Positions 32,191 to 43,200 of a DNA stretch of 64,000 nucleotides are shown here, piece after piece. The notes beneath the pieces are model-generated. The model saw nothing but the letters and a program-made list of their open reading frames with translations, had not been told where the DNA came from and did no database searches. Numbering within the stretch: the stretch's first letter is position 1; each line of letters begins with the position of its first letter. The translations under genes and the position numbers were made by a program. Source of the stretch: Thermomonas sp. S9 (lineage in GTDB: Bacteria > Pseudomonadota > Gammaproteobacteria > Xanthomonadales > Xanthomonadaceae); assembly GCF_024704365.1 (NCBI RefSeq), contig NZ_JAJDFY010000001.1, forward strand, positions 911,001 through 975,000, written 5' to 3'.

Positions 32191-33595
32191 GTGGCGAAAT
32201 TGCAGCCCGTCCTGTTGTCCGGCGGTTCCGGCACGCGTCTGTGGCCACTCTCGCGCGAGGCCTATCCCAAACAGTTCCTGCCGCTGGTGGGCGATGACAC
32301 CCTGCTGCAGGCCACCTGGCGGCGCGTGGCCGCGCTGGCGGATGCCGCGCCGATCGTGGTCGCCGGCGAGGAGCACCGCTTCCTGGTCGCCGAGCAGCTG
32401 CGCCAGATCGGCGCGCCCACGCCGGCGATCCTGCTCGAACCTGTGGGCCGCAACACCGCCCCGGCGATCGCCGCCGCCGCGCTGCAGGCGATGGCCGCAG
32501 GCGACGACCCGCTGCTGCTGGTGCTGCCCTCCGACCACGTGGTGCGCGCCGCCGCCGCTTTCCAGGCCGCCGTGCGCGCGGCGATGCCGGCGGCCGAGGC
32601 GGGCAAGTTGGTGACGTTCGGGATCGTGCCGGCTGCACCGGAAACCGGTTTCGGCTATATCCAGGCGGGCCCTGGCGAGGGCGTGCGCCCGGTGCTGCGC
32701 TTCGTCGAGAAGCCGGATGCCGCCACCGCGCAGGCCTATCTCGCAGCCGGCGGCTATTACTGGAACAGCGGCATGTTCCTGCTGCGTGCCTCGCGCTATC
32801 TGGAAGAACTGCAGCGCTTCCGCCCGGACATCCTCGCCTCCGTGCGCGCCGCATTCGCCGCCGCCGCGCGCGACGGCGACTTCATTCGGCTGGACAAAAC
32901 CGCGTTCGCGGCCTGTCCGGCGGATTCCATCGATTACGCGGTGATGGAAAAAGACCGACGCGGCCGCGGTGCTGCCGGTGGACATCGGCTGGAACGACGT
33001 CGGGTCGTGGTCGGCGCTGTGGGAAGTGAGCGCGCAGGATGCCGACGGCAACGCCCACCACGGCGACGTGATCGCGATCGACAGCCGCAACAGCTATGCC
33101 TACGCACGCCGGCTGGTGGCGCTGGTCGGCGTGGACGACCTGGTGGTGGTGGAGACCGACGACGCCGTGCTGGTGGCGCGCAAGGACAGGGTGCAGCAGG
33201 TCAAGGACGTGGTGGCGCGGCTGAAGGCCGAGGCGCGCCCGCAGGCGGTGCTGCATCGCGAGGTGCACCGTCCGTGGGGCAGCTACGACTCGATCGACAT
33301 CGGCGACGGCTTCCAGGTCAAGCGCATCAAGGTCAAGCCCGGCGCGCGGCTGTCGCTGCAGTCGCACACCCGCCGCGCCGAGCACTGGGTGGTGGTGCGC
33401 GGCACCGCCCGGGTGACGCGCGACAACGACGTGTTCGAGCTGCTGCCCAACCAGAGCACCTACATCCCGATCGGCGCCAGGCACCGCCTGGAAAATCCGG
33501 GCCGGGAAATGCTCGAACTGATCGAAGTGCAGTCCGGCGACTACCTGGGCGAGGATGACATCGTCCGCTACGAGGACTTGTACGGGCGCACCTGA
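32191..33595 (+). CDS. xanB: Mannose-1-phosphate guanylyltransferase/mannose-6-phosphate isomerase, frameshifted in this sequence
   Basis: A bifunctional type II PMI/GMP. The N-terminal half has [19 protein letters not shown] with KQF, LPSDHV and FVEKPD (guanylyltransferase); the C-terminal half has a cupin PMI domain ([23 protein letters not shown]). It makes GDP-mannose for LPS or exopolysaccharide and interconverts mannose-6- and fructose-6-phosphate. The frame changes at an A5 run (32948-32952); removing one A restores [27 protein letters not shown] start follows a GGAAGG ribosome site. Confidence 0.9.
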
Positions 33596-33665
33596 GGCGG
33601 TGGCGGCGGGCGCTCGCGCGATGCTAGCCTGCGCACCTCGTGCCACCATCCGGGGAGAGGATTGC

Positions 33666-34118
33666 ATGAAGCGCGTTTTCGCCGCCTGCGTCGCGGCATC
33701 GCTGGCGTTGCCGGCCCAGCACGCCCGCGCCGGCGTGTATGCGGACGACCTGGGCAAGTGCCTGGTGTCGTCCACCAGCGATGCCGACAAGGCCCTGCTG
33801 GTGAAATGGATCTTTTCGGCGATCGCGCTGCAGAGGGACATCGCGCCCTACATCCGCATGCCGTCCGAGGTGCGCACCGACATCAACAAACAGACCGCCG
33901 GCCTGTACATGCGGCTGCTCACCGAGACCTGCCGCAGCCAGACCGCGACCGCGTTCAAGTACGAAGGCCAGGCCGCCATCGCCAGCGCGTTCCAGCTGCT
34001 GGGCCAGGTGGCGTCGCAGGGCATCTTCAGCGACCCGTCGGTCGAGGCCGGGATGGGCGAACTCACCCAGTATTTCGATGCCGACAAGCTCTCGCAGGTG
34101 CTGGACGCGGGCAAGTAG
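33666..34118 (+). CDS. Conserved exported protein of unknown function
   Basis: 150 residues. The signal peptide reads MKRVFAACVAASLALPAQ with cleavage near ARA. The mature protein is helical with two cysteines (about C33 and C90), MPSEVRTDINKQTAGLYMRL in the middle and an acidic C-terminus. I do not recognise a named family. The ribosome site is GGGGAGAGG. It lies alone between xanB and the convergent cysK. A periplasmic location is inferred from the signal only. Confidence 0.75.
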   Translation: MKRVFAACVAASLALPAQHARAGVYADDLGKCLVSSTSDADKALLVKWIFSAIALQRDIAPYIRMPSEVRTDINKQTAGLYMRLLTETCRSQTATAFKYEGQAAIASAFQLLGQVASQGIFSDPSVEAGMGELTQYFDADKLSQVLDAGK

Positions 34119-34173
34119 CCGCGCGCAGGCGCGCCCTCCCGGCCCGGGGTGGGTGCTGCCGCGAGGCGTGCGG

Positions 34174-35133
34174 TCACCCCAGCGTCGCCAGCCAGTCGTC
34201 GTCGCTGCCGTCGGGGATGTCGGCCATCAGCGCGGTGCTGAGGTAGCGCTCGCCGGTGTCGGGCAGCATGGCCAGTAGCACGCTGCCGGCCTGGGCCTCC
34301 TGCGCCAGTGCCAGCGCGGTGGCGGCGGTGCCGCCGGCGGAGATGCCGGCGAAGATGCCTTCCTCCGCGGCCAGCCGGCGCGCGGTGGCGATGGCGTCCT
34401 CGTCGGTGACGGTGCGCAGTTCATCGGCCACGCCGCGGTTGAGCACCTCCGGCACGAAGTCGGGGGTCCAGCCCTGGATCTTGTGCGGCTGCCAGGCCTC
34501 GCCCTTCAGCAGGGCCGCACCGGCCGGTTCGGTGGCGACGATGCGCACGTCCGGGCGCGCCGCCTTCAGCATCTCGCCGACCCCGGTCAGGGTGCCGCCG
34601 GTGCCCCAGCCGCTGACGAACACGTCCAGCCGGCGCCCGGCGAAGTCGCGCAGGATCTCGGCGGCGGTGGTGTTGCGGTGGAAGGCCGGGTTGGCCGGAT
34701 TGGTGAACTGGCTGGCGAGGAACCAGCCGTGCCGCTCGGCCAGCTCGCGCGCCTTGCGCACCATGCCGCTGCCGCGCTCGGCGGCCGGGGTCAGGATGAC
34801 CTTGGCGCCGTAGGCGCGCATCAGCTTGCGGCGCTCGACCGAGAACGTCTCGCTCATCACCGCGACGAACTTGTAGCCGCGTGCCGCGGCCACCATCGCC
34901 AGCGCCACGCCGGTATTGCCGGACGTGGCCTCGACGATGGTATCGCCAGGCTTGAGCAGGCCGCGGCGTTCGGCATCGAGCACGATGGCCAGCGCGAGAC
35001 GGTCCTTGACCGATCCGCCGGGATTGAACGACTCCATCTTCACGTACACGCTGGCGTGCGCCGGCGCCAGCCGCTGCAGCTTGACGATGGGGGTGTGGCC
35101 GATGGTGTCGAGGATGCTGTCGTGCAGGGCCAT
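34174..35133 (-). CDS. cysK: Cysteine synthase A
   Basis: 319 residues. A PLP enzyme that makes L-cysteine from O-acetylserine and sulfide. The PLP lysine is in NPGGSVKDRLA (K43), the substrate loop is TSGNTG and the phosphate clamp is GWGTGGTLTGVG. Length and spacing fit CysK rather than CysM. It is divergent from cysB, its expected regulator, with 197 bases between them that hold a palindrome. Confidence 0.93.
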   Translation of the reverse strand: MALHDSILDTIGHTPIVKLQRLAPAHASVYVKMESFNPGGSVKDRLALAIVLDAERRGLLKPGDTIVEATSGNTGVALAMVAAARGYKFVAVMSETFSVERRKLMRAYGAKVILTPAAERGSGMVRKARELAERHGWFLASQFTNPANPAFHRNTTAAEILRDFAGRRLDVFVSGWGTGGTLTGVGEMLKAARPDVRIVATEPAGAALLKGEAWQPHKIQGWTPDFVPEVLNRGVADELRTVTDEDAIATARRLAAEEGIFAGISAGGTAATALALAQEAQAGSVLLAMLPDTGERYLSTALMADIPDGSDDDWLATLG

Positions 35134-35286
35134 GATGGGGTCTCGCGGATGCGGGGATGCCGCGTGGCGGCGCGGGCGGGGCGCGGCAGGGGGCTACCTT
35201 AGGCCTGGGCCGGCAAGCGCAGGAAATGGCCCGCTGCTGTTTGCTTATGCTTGGCAGGAATGAAGCGGGGGCGGCGGTGATGCCGC

Positions 35287-35292
35287 TATAAT
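35287..35292 (+). promoter_or_regulatory. Consensus -10 hexamer of cysB
   Basis: A perfect TATAAT, 38 bases before the cysB start in an otherwise GC-rich region. No consensus -35 hexamer is found at 16-18 bases, so activation or an extended -10 may matter. Confidence 0.6.
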
Positions 35293-35303
35293 CATCGCAT
35301 TAT
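35288..35303. promoter_or_regulatory. Palindrome over the cysB -10 region, possible operator
   Basis: ATAAT-CATCGC-ATTAT, a perfect 5-bp dyad with a 6-base centre. It overlaps the -10 hexamer and so could block polymerase. Autoregulation by CysB is a reasonable inference, because LysR-type regulators often bind between themselves and a divergent target. Confidence 0.45.
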
Positions 35304-35330
35304 CAAGATGAAAAGATACGAGGGGCATCC

Positions 35331-36296
35331 ATGACCCTGACCCAGCTGCGCTATCTGGTGGCGATCGCCGATGCCGGGTTCAACATCACCCAGGCGGCCG
35401 AGCGCGTGCACGCCACCCAGCCCGGGGTGTCCAAGCAGCTCAAGCAGCTGGAGGACGAGCTGGGGTTCCAGATTTTCCTGCGCAAGGGGCGCAGCCTGGA
35501 AGGCGTTTCCCCGGCCGGCGTGAAGGTGATCGAGAGCGCCCGCAAGATCCTCACCGAAGCCGCCAACATCCGCAGCTACGCCGCCAACGAGCGCGGCGAA
35601 CATCGCGGCCGGCTGCTGCTGGCCACCACCCATACCCAGGCGCGCTACGTGCTGCCGCCGGTGATCGCGGAACTGGCGCGGCGCTATCCGCAGGTCAGCG
35701 TGGATCTGTTCGCGGCCGGCGATGCCGAGGTGCTGGAGAAGCTGGACGAAGCCGACTTCGGGTTGATCAGCACCGCCGGCCCGGCGCCTGCCACCAGCGG
35801 GGTGGTGGTGCCGCTGTACCGCTGGCGGCGGGTGCTGCTGGTGCCGGCCACGCATCCGCTGGCGGCACGCGAGGGGGCGCCCACGCTGGCCGAGCTGGCG
35901 CTGTACCCGCTGGTGTCCTACGAATCCTCCAAGCACCCCGATTCCTCGCTGCAGCGTGCGTTCGCGCAGGCGGGAGTGGCGCCGCAGATCGCGATGACCG
36001 CGCGCGACGCCAACCTCATCAAGACCTACGTGCGCGCCGGCATGGGCGCCGGGTTGCTGGCCGAGATGGCGGTGTCCGGGCGCGAGGACGCCGACCTGCG
36101 GGCGCTGCAGGCGCCGCTGGAGCTGCCGGAGTGCATCACCTGGGCGGTGGTGCCGCGCGGTCGCGTGCTGCGCGAGTACGCGTTGGTGCTGCTGCACGCG
36201 CTGGCGCCGCAGATCGATCCGCGCGACCTGCGCCGGGTCCTGGAAGGCCACCAGGACGCACGCTGGCCGGAGCCGCCGCGCTGGCGGCCGGCCTGA
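35331..36296 (+). CDS. cysB: LysR-family transcriptional regulator CysB
   Basis: 321 residues. The N-terminal winged helix starts MTLTQLRYLVAIADAGFNIT and has ATQPGVSKQLKQLEDELGFQ, matching CysB rather than generic LysR proteins. The effector domain includes TTHTQARYVLPPVI and GLISTAGP; CysB senses N-acetylserine or O-acetylserine and activates sulfate assimilation and cysteine synthesis. Divergence from cysK supports the name. The C-terminal 20 residues are Arg/Pro-rich and unusual. Confidence 0.92.
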   Translation: MTLTQLRYLVAIADAGFNITQAAERVHATQPGVSKQLKQLEDELGFQIFLRKGRSLEGVSPAGVKVIESARKILTEAANIRSYAANERGEHRGRLLLATTHTQARYVLPPVIAELARRYPQVSVDLFAAGDAEVLEKLDEADFGLISTAGPAPATSGVVVPLYRWRRVLLVPATHPLAAREGAPTLAELALYPLVSYESSKHPDSSLQRAFAQAGVAPQIAMTARDANLIKTYVRAGMGAGLLAEMAVSGREDADLRALQAPLELPECITWAVVPRGRVLREYALVLLHALAPQIDPRDLRRVLEGHQDARWPEPPRWRPA

Positions 36297-36347
36297 GGCG
36301 GTCGGCCCGACCCGGCATGTGCCATCCCTGGCGCATGCCTGCGGCGG

Positions 36348-37032
36348 TCAACCGCGTACTGTGAACTCCACCGGCACCAGCCCCAGCGCCTGCACCGGCT
36401 GGCCGTCCTGCAGCGCCGGCTGGAAGCGCCAGCGCTTGAGCACCTGTGTGCGGGCGGCCTCGTCCAGCATGCGGTAGCCGCTGCTGCGCGCTACCGTCAC
36501 GTCCAGCGGGCGGCCATCCACGTCCACCAGCACCTGCAGCAGCACGGTGCCGGACAGCCGCTGCTGCAGGGCGGCGCGCGGATAGGCCGGGGCGGGGGGC
36601 GCTGAGGTAGGCCAGCTGCATCGGCTGTGCGATCGGGCCGGGTGAGGTCAAAGCGGGGCCGGGTCCGGCATCGTCGGTCGTGCCAGCGTCCGTCGCCTGC
36701 GCCGGGCCGGTATCGCTGCGGATGACCGGTGCCGGATCGGACACGGCCGGGATGCGCCTGTCCGCGCGGGTCGGCGGCTGTGCGGACGCGGCCGCCGGCG
36801 GCGGCAGCGGCAGCGTGGTGACTTCGACCACCGGCGGCGTGCGCGGGATGATCCGCAGCTGCGGCGTGCGCGGTTGCGCGCTAGGCGCCGGCGGCGGCAG
36901 CGCCATCGGCACCATCAGCAGGCCGAACAGCAGCAGGTTGAGCGCCAGCGTCGCGCTCAGGGTCAGCACACGCGCGGCATCCGGGCGTGGGCGGGCGGCG
37001 GGCAGGGCGAAAGCGGAATGGGCATGGATCAT
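36348..37032 (-). CDS. TonB-like energy transducer, frameshifted in this sequence
   Basis: The N-terminal transmembrane helix (about residues 19-45) is followed by a Pro/Ala/Thr-rich spacer and a C-terminal TonB domain (LLQVLVDVDGRPLDVTVARS, then VLKRWRFQPALQDGQPV). TonB proteins pass proton-motive energy to outer-membrane receptors. The frame changes at a G6 run (36594-36599, C6 on the coding strand); removing one base restores YLSAPAPAYPRAALQQRLSG. No exbBD genes are nearby, so it is probably one of several TonB homologues. Confidence 0.83.
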
Positions 37033-37262
37033 GGTCGGTCTCCTTCGGTCGGCGCGAACGGGGAACCACGACGCGTGCGGCATGTGGCGGCCTGCACGCC
37101 CTTACGCTGCGACCACGGGCCGTGCGCTGGCAACGGGGTGGGTGCTGCGGGTTGGGCCGCGATTCAGGCAGGCGCCGGCGGTCGATACCCTGGCGGCGCA
37201 AACGACGAGGCCCGCGCGCGGCGGGCGGCGGGATGCGGGCGAGGCGGCGCGAGTGCGCGGCG

Positions 37263-38006
37263 TCAGTGCCCCAGCTCGAACACCATTTCGATCGTCACCG
37301 ACACCGAACTTTCGCCAGCGGCGACCGCGGTGTCCTTCTCCATCATCGCCATCGGCGCGGCCGCTACGCGCATCACCGGCAGCGGGCGCGGTGGCGTGGT
37401 GCCGCCTTCGCTCAGGCTGACCACCCGCAGCACCCGCATCCCGAGCGCATCGGCATAGGTGCGCGCCATCGCCTGCGCCTTGCGCACCGCGGCGATGCGC
37501 GCCTCCTGCAATGCCTCTTCCGGCCTGTCGATCCCGAAGCTGGGGCCGTTGATCTGGTTGGCACCCTGCGCCACCAGCGTGTCCAGCACCTTGCCCAGCC
37601 GGGCCAGGTCGCGCACCTTCACATTGACGGTGTTGCTGGCCTGGTAGCCGGTGATCGCCGGCGGCGCGCCGTCCACGTACTTGTACTGCGGGTTGAGGTT
37701 GATGCCGCTGGTCTGGATGTCGCGTTCGGCGATCCCGGCCGCGCGCAGCGCCGCCAGCACCCGGTCCATGCGCTGGGCGTTCTCGCGCATCGCGGCGTTG
37801 GCGTCGCTGGCCTGGGTCACCACCCCGGTGGAGAGGGTGGCGATATCCGGCTTGCGGCTGGCCTCGGCGCTGGCGGAGACCGACAGCAGGGTGGGCTGCG
37901 CGGCAGGCGCAGGCGCGGACGGGGCGGTGGCGGGCGACTGGGCGTGGCTGGTCATGGGCAGGGTGGCGGCAAGGGCAAGGGCGAGCAGCAGCGGACGCAG
38001 GGTCAT
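37263..38006 (-). CDS. SIMPL (DUF541) domain periplasmic protein
   Basis: 247 residues. The signal peptide ends at TSHAQ. The SIMPL/YggE fold is recognisable: LLSVSASAEASRKPDIATLS, then NAAMRENAQRMDRVLAALRA, IAERDIQTSGINLNPQYKY and ALQEARIAAVRKAQAMARTYADAL at the C-terminal repeat. YggE-like proteins are linked to oxidative-stress resistance; their mechanism is unknown. The start was set at the ATG of the signal peptide. Confidence 0.85.
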   Translation of the reverse strand: MTLRPLLLALALAATLPMTSHAQSPATAPSAPAPAAQPTLLSVSASAEASRKPDIATLSTGVVTQASDANAAMRENAQRMDRVLAALRAAGIAERDIQTSGINLNPQYKYVDGAPPAITGYQASNTVNVKVRDLARLGKVLDTLVAQGANQINGPSFGIDRPEEALQEARIAAVRKAQAMARTYADALGMRVLRVVSLSEGGTTPPRPLPVMRVAAAPMAMMEKDTAVAAGESSVSVTIEMVFELGH

Positions 38007-38129
38007 GGAGGGCTCCCGGGATGGTTGATGCAAAGCTTTCGCATGCCGGGGGTGAACGGGCGGTGAGCCGCCGCCCGGCCGGCGGCCTGCGGATGCGGCC
38101 GGCCGGCGGGCGCGGGTTAGACTTCGACC

Positions 38130-38701
38130 ATGCTGCATCTTGCCTCGCGTTCACCCCGCCGCGCCGAACTGCTGTCCCGCCTCGGGCTGGACTTCGGCCT
38201 CCTCGATCTCGACGTGCCCGAGCACCAGGCGCCGGGGGAGCCTGCGTTCGACTATGTGCGCCGGGTGGCGCGCGAGAAGGCCGGGGCCGGCCTGCTGAAG
38301 GTGCTGGGTGCGCCCGGCGCGGTGGTGCTGGGCGCGGATACCGAGGTCATCCTGGAAGATCGCGTGTTCGGCAAGCCGGCCGATGCCGGCGAGGCGGCGG
38401 CGATGCTGCGCGCGCTGTCCGGCCGCACCCACGAGGTGCTGACCGCGGTGGCGCTGGTCGGCGCCGGGCGCGAGGCGCAGGCGGCATCGCTGACCCGGGT
38501 CACGCTGGATGCGCTGTCCGAGGCCGACGTCGCCCGCTACCTCGCCAGCGGCGAATGGCAGGGCAAGGCCGGCGCGTATGCCATCCAGGGCCGCTTCGAG
38601 ATGCACGTGGCGCGGCTGGACGGCAGCTATTCCGGGGTCATGGGCCTGCCGCTGCGGAAACGGCCGGACTGCTGCGCCAGTTCGGGCTGCTGGCGTCATG
38701 A
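38130..38701 (+). CDS. maf: Maf-like nucleotide pyrophosphatase, frameshifted near its end
   Basis: About 190 residues. The family motif [19 protein letters not shown] opens the protein, with REKA and the catalytic aspartate in [12 protein letters not shown]. Maf proteins hydrolyse non-canonical or UTP/dTTP-type nucleotides and affect septation. A single G is missing at about 38654 (CTGCGG for CTGGCGG); restoring it gives [19 protein letters not shown] and a stop at 38701 overlapping the rng start. It opens the conserved maf-rng-yhdP-tldD series. Confidence 0.88.
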
Positions 38702-40187
38702 GCGAGGAACTGCTGGTCAACGTCACCCCGCGCGAGACCCGCGTCGCGGTGGTCGAGAACGGCATGCTGCAGGAGCTGCACATCGAGCGCGGCAGCCAGC
38801 GTGGCGTGGTCGGCAACATCTACAAGGGCAAGGTGCAGCGGGTGATGCCCGGGATGCAGGCCGCGTTCGTGGACATCGGCCTGGATCGCGGCGCCTTCCT
38901 GCATGCCAACGACATCTTCCGCAGCGCGCCGCTGGGTGCCGGCGACGGCGACGAACCTCCACTGGCCTCGCCGCAGGTGCAGGTGCCGGTGACCGAACTG
39001 CTGCGCGATGGTGCCGAAATCGTGGTGCAGGTAGTGAAGGACCCGATCGGCAGCAAGGGCGCGCGGCTGACCACCCAGATCAGCATCCCCTCGCGCTACC
39101 TGGTGCTGCTGCCGCGCTCGAAGGTGGTGGGCATTTCCGCGCGGATCGAGGACGAGGCCGAGGCGCGCGCCTGAAGGGACTGATGCAGACGCTCACCGCG
39201 GGCGGCCCCGGCTACGGCTACATCGTGCGCACCAATGCCGAAGGACAGCCGGCGGAAGCGCTGGCCGAAGACATCGCCTATCTCAGGCGGGTATGGGAGC
39301 AGGTGGAGAGCAAGGCCGCCACCGCCGGCGTGGGGGCATGCCTGTATGAGGACCTGAGCCTGCCGCTGCGGGCGGTGCGCGACCTGATCCGGCGCGACGT
39401 GGAGCGGGTGCGGGTGGATTCGCGCGAGACCTGCGAGCGCCTGCGTGAGTTCGCCGCACGCTACATGCCCGCGCTGGCAGACAAGATCGAACATTACGCC
39501 GGCGTGCGGCCCATCTTCGACATGTACGGCGTCGAGGACGAGATCCAGCGCGCGCTGGAAAAGGAGGTGCCGCTGAAATCCGGCGGCTACCTGGTGATCG
39601 ACCAGACCGAGGCGATGACCACGGTGGACGTGAATACCGGCAGCTTCCTCGGCCAGCGCAACCTCGAGGAGACCGTGTTCCGCACCAACCTGGAGGCGGC
39701 GCAGGCGGTGGCGCGCCAGCTGCGCCTGCGCAACCTGGGCGGGATCATCATCATCGACTTCATCGACATGCAGGATGCCGAGCATCGCCGGCAGGTGCTG
39801 CGCACGCTGGAGAAGTCGCTGGCCAAGGACCACGCCAAGACCACGGTGTACGACTTCTCGCCGCTGGGGCTGGTGGAGATGACCCGCAAGCGCACGGTGG
39901 ATTCGCTGGAGCGCCAGCTGTGCGAGCCCTGCCACGAATGCGGCGGGCGCGGCATGGTCAAGACCGCCGAGACCGTCACCTACGAGATCTTCCGCGAGAT
40001 CGTGCGCGCGGTGCGCCAGTTCGAGGCGGCGCGGCTGCTGGTGATCGCCCCGCCCAAGGTGGTGGCGCGGATCACCGACGAGGAATCCAACGCGGTGGCC
40101 GAGCTGGAAGAGTTCATCGGCAAGTCGATCCGGTTCCAGGCCGATGCCCAGTACCTGCAGGAGCAGTTCGATGTGGTGCTGCTCTGA
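38698..40187 (+). CDS. rng: Ribonuclease G, frameshifted in this sequence
   Basis: About 496 residues after repair. The N-terminal S1 region ([20 protein letters not shown]) and catalytic core ([42 protein letters not shown] block) match RNase G; the zinc link is [11 protein letters not shown]. RNase G matures the 5' end of 16S rRNA and degrades mRNAs. The frame breaks in the GC tract at 39163-39170, producing a false stop at 39172-39174; losing one GC pair restores [15 protein letters not shown]. Confidence 0.9.
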
Positions 40188-40235
40188 CGCCATGACGGGG
40201 TTGGCCTGGCATGCGCATGCGGGGAGCCCGCCGGC

Positions 40236-43200
40236 ATGACCATGCCCTGGCGCCACCGCCTGCGCCTGCTGCGGCGTGGTCTCTGGTACACGCTTGCATC
40301 GCTGCTGCTGGCGGTGGCGCTGCTGGTGACCGTGGCCAGCCAGCTGCTGCCGCTGCTGCAGCAGCATCCACAGCAGATCGCGGCCTGGCTGAGCGCGCGC
40401 GCGCACCATCCGGTGGCGTTCGACCGCGTGCGCACCGAATGGACCCGGCGTGGCCCGCTGCTGCGGCTGGACAACCTGCGGGTGGGCGGGGGCGCGCACC
40501 CGCTGGTGATCGGCGATGCCGAACTGCTGGTCGCGCCCTACACCGGCTGGCTGCCGGGGCGCTCGCTGACCGAGCTGCGCCTGCGCGGTCTGGACCTGAC
40601 CCTGCAGCGCGATGCGAACGGCCAGTGGCAGGTGCGCGGTCTGCCTGGCCAACAGACCGATGCCAATCCGCTGGATACCCTGTCGCAGCTGGGCGAGTTG
40701 CAGCTGGCGCAGGCGCGGCTGCGGGTGCTGGCGCCGGAGCTGGGGCTGGACGTGAACGTGCCGCGGATCGACCTGCGCCTGCGCGTCAGCAATGCGCGGG
40801 TGGACGCCGGCGCGCGCGCCTGGCTGCGCAGCGCCGGCCAGCCGCTGGACGTGGCCGGCACGCTGGACCGCGCCAGCGGCGATGGCCGCGTGTATGCCGG
40901 CAGTCGCCAGACCGACCTGGCCGACCTCGCCGGGGTGCTGGCCTGGGCCGGGGTCGCGCCGCAGGCCGGCCGCGGCCGCGCTCAGGCCTGGGCCACGCTG
41001 AAGGGCCTGCGGGTGGTGGCGATGCGCGCGGTGGCCGACCTCGACGGCGTGGTCCTGCGCGGCCGCGCGCCGGGGCCGGGCCAGCCGGCGCCGGTGCAGG
41101 CGCTGGGACCGGTGGCGCTGGATGCGGCCTGGGCCGGCACCATCGGTGCCTGGCGGGCGCGTGCGCCGCGCCTGCGCATCGGCCAGCAGCAGCTGGACGG
41201 GTTGGCGCTGGCCGGCGGGGGGCATGGCCTGGCGCTGCGCGCTACGAGGCTGGAGTTGCAACCGCTGCTGGAGTTGGCGGCGCTGTCCGATGCGCTGCCG
41301 CCAGCGCTGCGTCACTGGCTGCGTGCGGCGCGCCCGGCCGGTGCGCTGGACGGCGTGGAGTTCGCCGCCGACGGCCAGGGCCGCCTGCACGCCCGCCTGC
41401 GCGCCAGCGGCCTGCGCTTCGGGCCGGTCGGGCATGCGCCGGGCCTGCGCGGGGTCGGCGGCTGGCTGCAGGCCGACCAGGACGGGCTGCGCCTGCGCTT
41501 CGATCCCGGCGCGCAGGTGGTGTTCGACTGGCCGGCCGGCTTCGGCGTGCCGCATGCCTTCACCCTCGACGGCGAGGCGGTGGCCTGGCGCAACGGCGCT
41601 GGCTGGGACGTGCAGACCCCGGGGCTGGGCATCAGCGGCGGCCCGCTGCAGGTGCATGCGCGCGGCGGGATCGGCTTCCAGGGCGACGGCAGCCGCCCGC
41701 ACCTGGACATCGCCGCCGATATCGGCCAGGTGCCGGTGACCTACGCGCGCGGCTTCTGGATCCACTACCTGATGCCGAAGGCGACGGTGGACTGGCTGAA
41801 TACGGCGCTGCGCGGCGGCATGCTGCGCGAGGCGCATGCGGTGGTGGCCGGCGACCTCGACGACTGGCCGTTCCGCGACGCGCCCGGGCTGGCCGGCGCC
41901 GGGGTATTCCGGGTGCAGGCCAAGGTGCAGGACGCCACCGTCAAGTTCCACCCGGACTGGCCGGCGGCCGAGCACCTCGATGCCGATCTTGCGTTCGTGG
42001 CCGACGGCTTCCGTCTTGCCGGGCGTGCCCGCCTGGGCGGGGTGTCGGTGACCGCGCTGCGCGTCGGCATCGCCAGCTTCCACCAGCCGGAGCTGACGGT
42101 GGATGCCGAGGCCGCCGGCGATGCCGGGCAGTTCCTCGCGCTGCTGCGCGCCAGCCCGCTGCGTAAGGACAACGCCTCCACCCTGGATGCACTGGCCGCG
42201 TCCGGCCCGGCGCAGGCCAGCCTGCAGATGCGGCTGCCGCTGCACCACGATGCCCCGGCGCCGCAGCTCGACGGGCGCGTGGCGCTGGCCGGCGTGCGCC
42301 TGCTGGAGCGCCGGTACAAGCTGGCGTTCGAACAGGTGCGCGGCAGCCTGCGCTTCGACCACGACGGCTTCCAGGCGGAGGGCCTGCAGGTGCGCAGCGA
42401 TGGTGTGCCGGGGCTGCTGTCGCTGCGCTCGGGCCCGCACGTGCGCGATCCGGCGCAGGCGTTCGAGGCGCAGTTGCAGGCAAGCATCGACATCGACGCC
42501 CTGCTGGACAGGGCCGGCACCCTGGACTGGCTCAAGCCCTACGTGCGCGGCAGTTCAGCGTGGAGTACCGAGCTGGACGTGCCGCGCGCCGCGCCGGGCA
42601 CGGCGCGGTTGCGCCTGCAATCCTCGCTGGCCGGCACCCGCCTCGACCTGCCTGCGCCGCTGGACAAGCCGGCCGGGCAGGCCCTTGCGGCCAATATCCA
42701 GCTGCAGCTGCCGCTGGAGAACGGCGAGGTGTCTGCCCGCCTGGGCGAGGTGCTGGCCCTGCGCAGCCGCAGCGCGGGCGGGCAAACCGGGCTGCGGATC
42801 CTGCTGGGTGGCGGCGCGGTGGGCGCGCCGCCGGCCAATGGCCTGCTGGTCGAGGGGCCGCACCGCGCGGCTGGATGCGCTGGGCTGAGCTGGGACTGCT
42901 CGGCAGCGGCCAGGGCGAAGGCCCCCGCTGCGGCGGGTGGACGTGCAGGCCGTACAGCTGCGCCTGCTGGGCGCGGACTTCAGTGATGCCCGTCTGCAGG
43001 TGACAGCATCGGCGGCTGCGCTGGCGGTGCAGGTGCAGGCGCCCGGTCTGGCCGGCAGCCTGCAGGTGCCGCAGGCGCACGGCGCCGCCGTCAGCGGGCG
43101 TTTCGACCGCCTGTACTGGGCGGCGCTGCCGGCCATGCAAACCGAGGCTGCACCCGCTGCCGACGGGGTCGATCCGGCCAGGATTCCGCCGCTGCAGATC

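Noticed and set aside
39096..42440. A 1114-codon minus-strand open frame across rng and yhdP
   Set aside because: It is antisense to two well-recognised genes and has the repetitive Gln/Arg/Ala composition of a GC-rich shadow frame.
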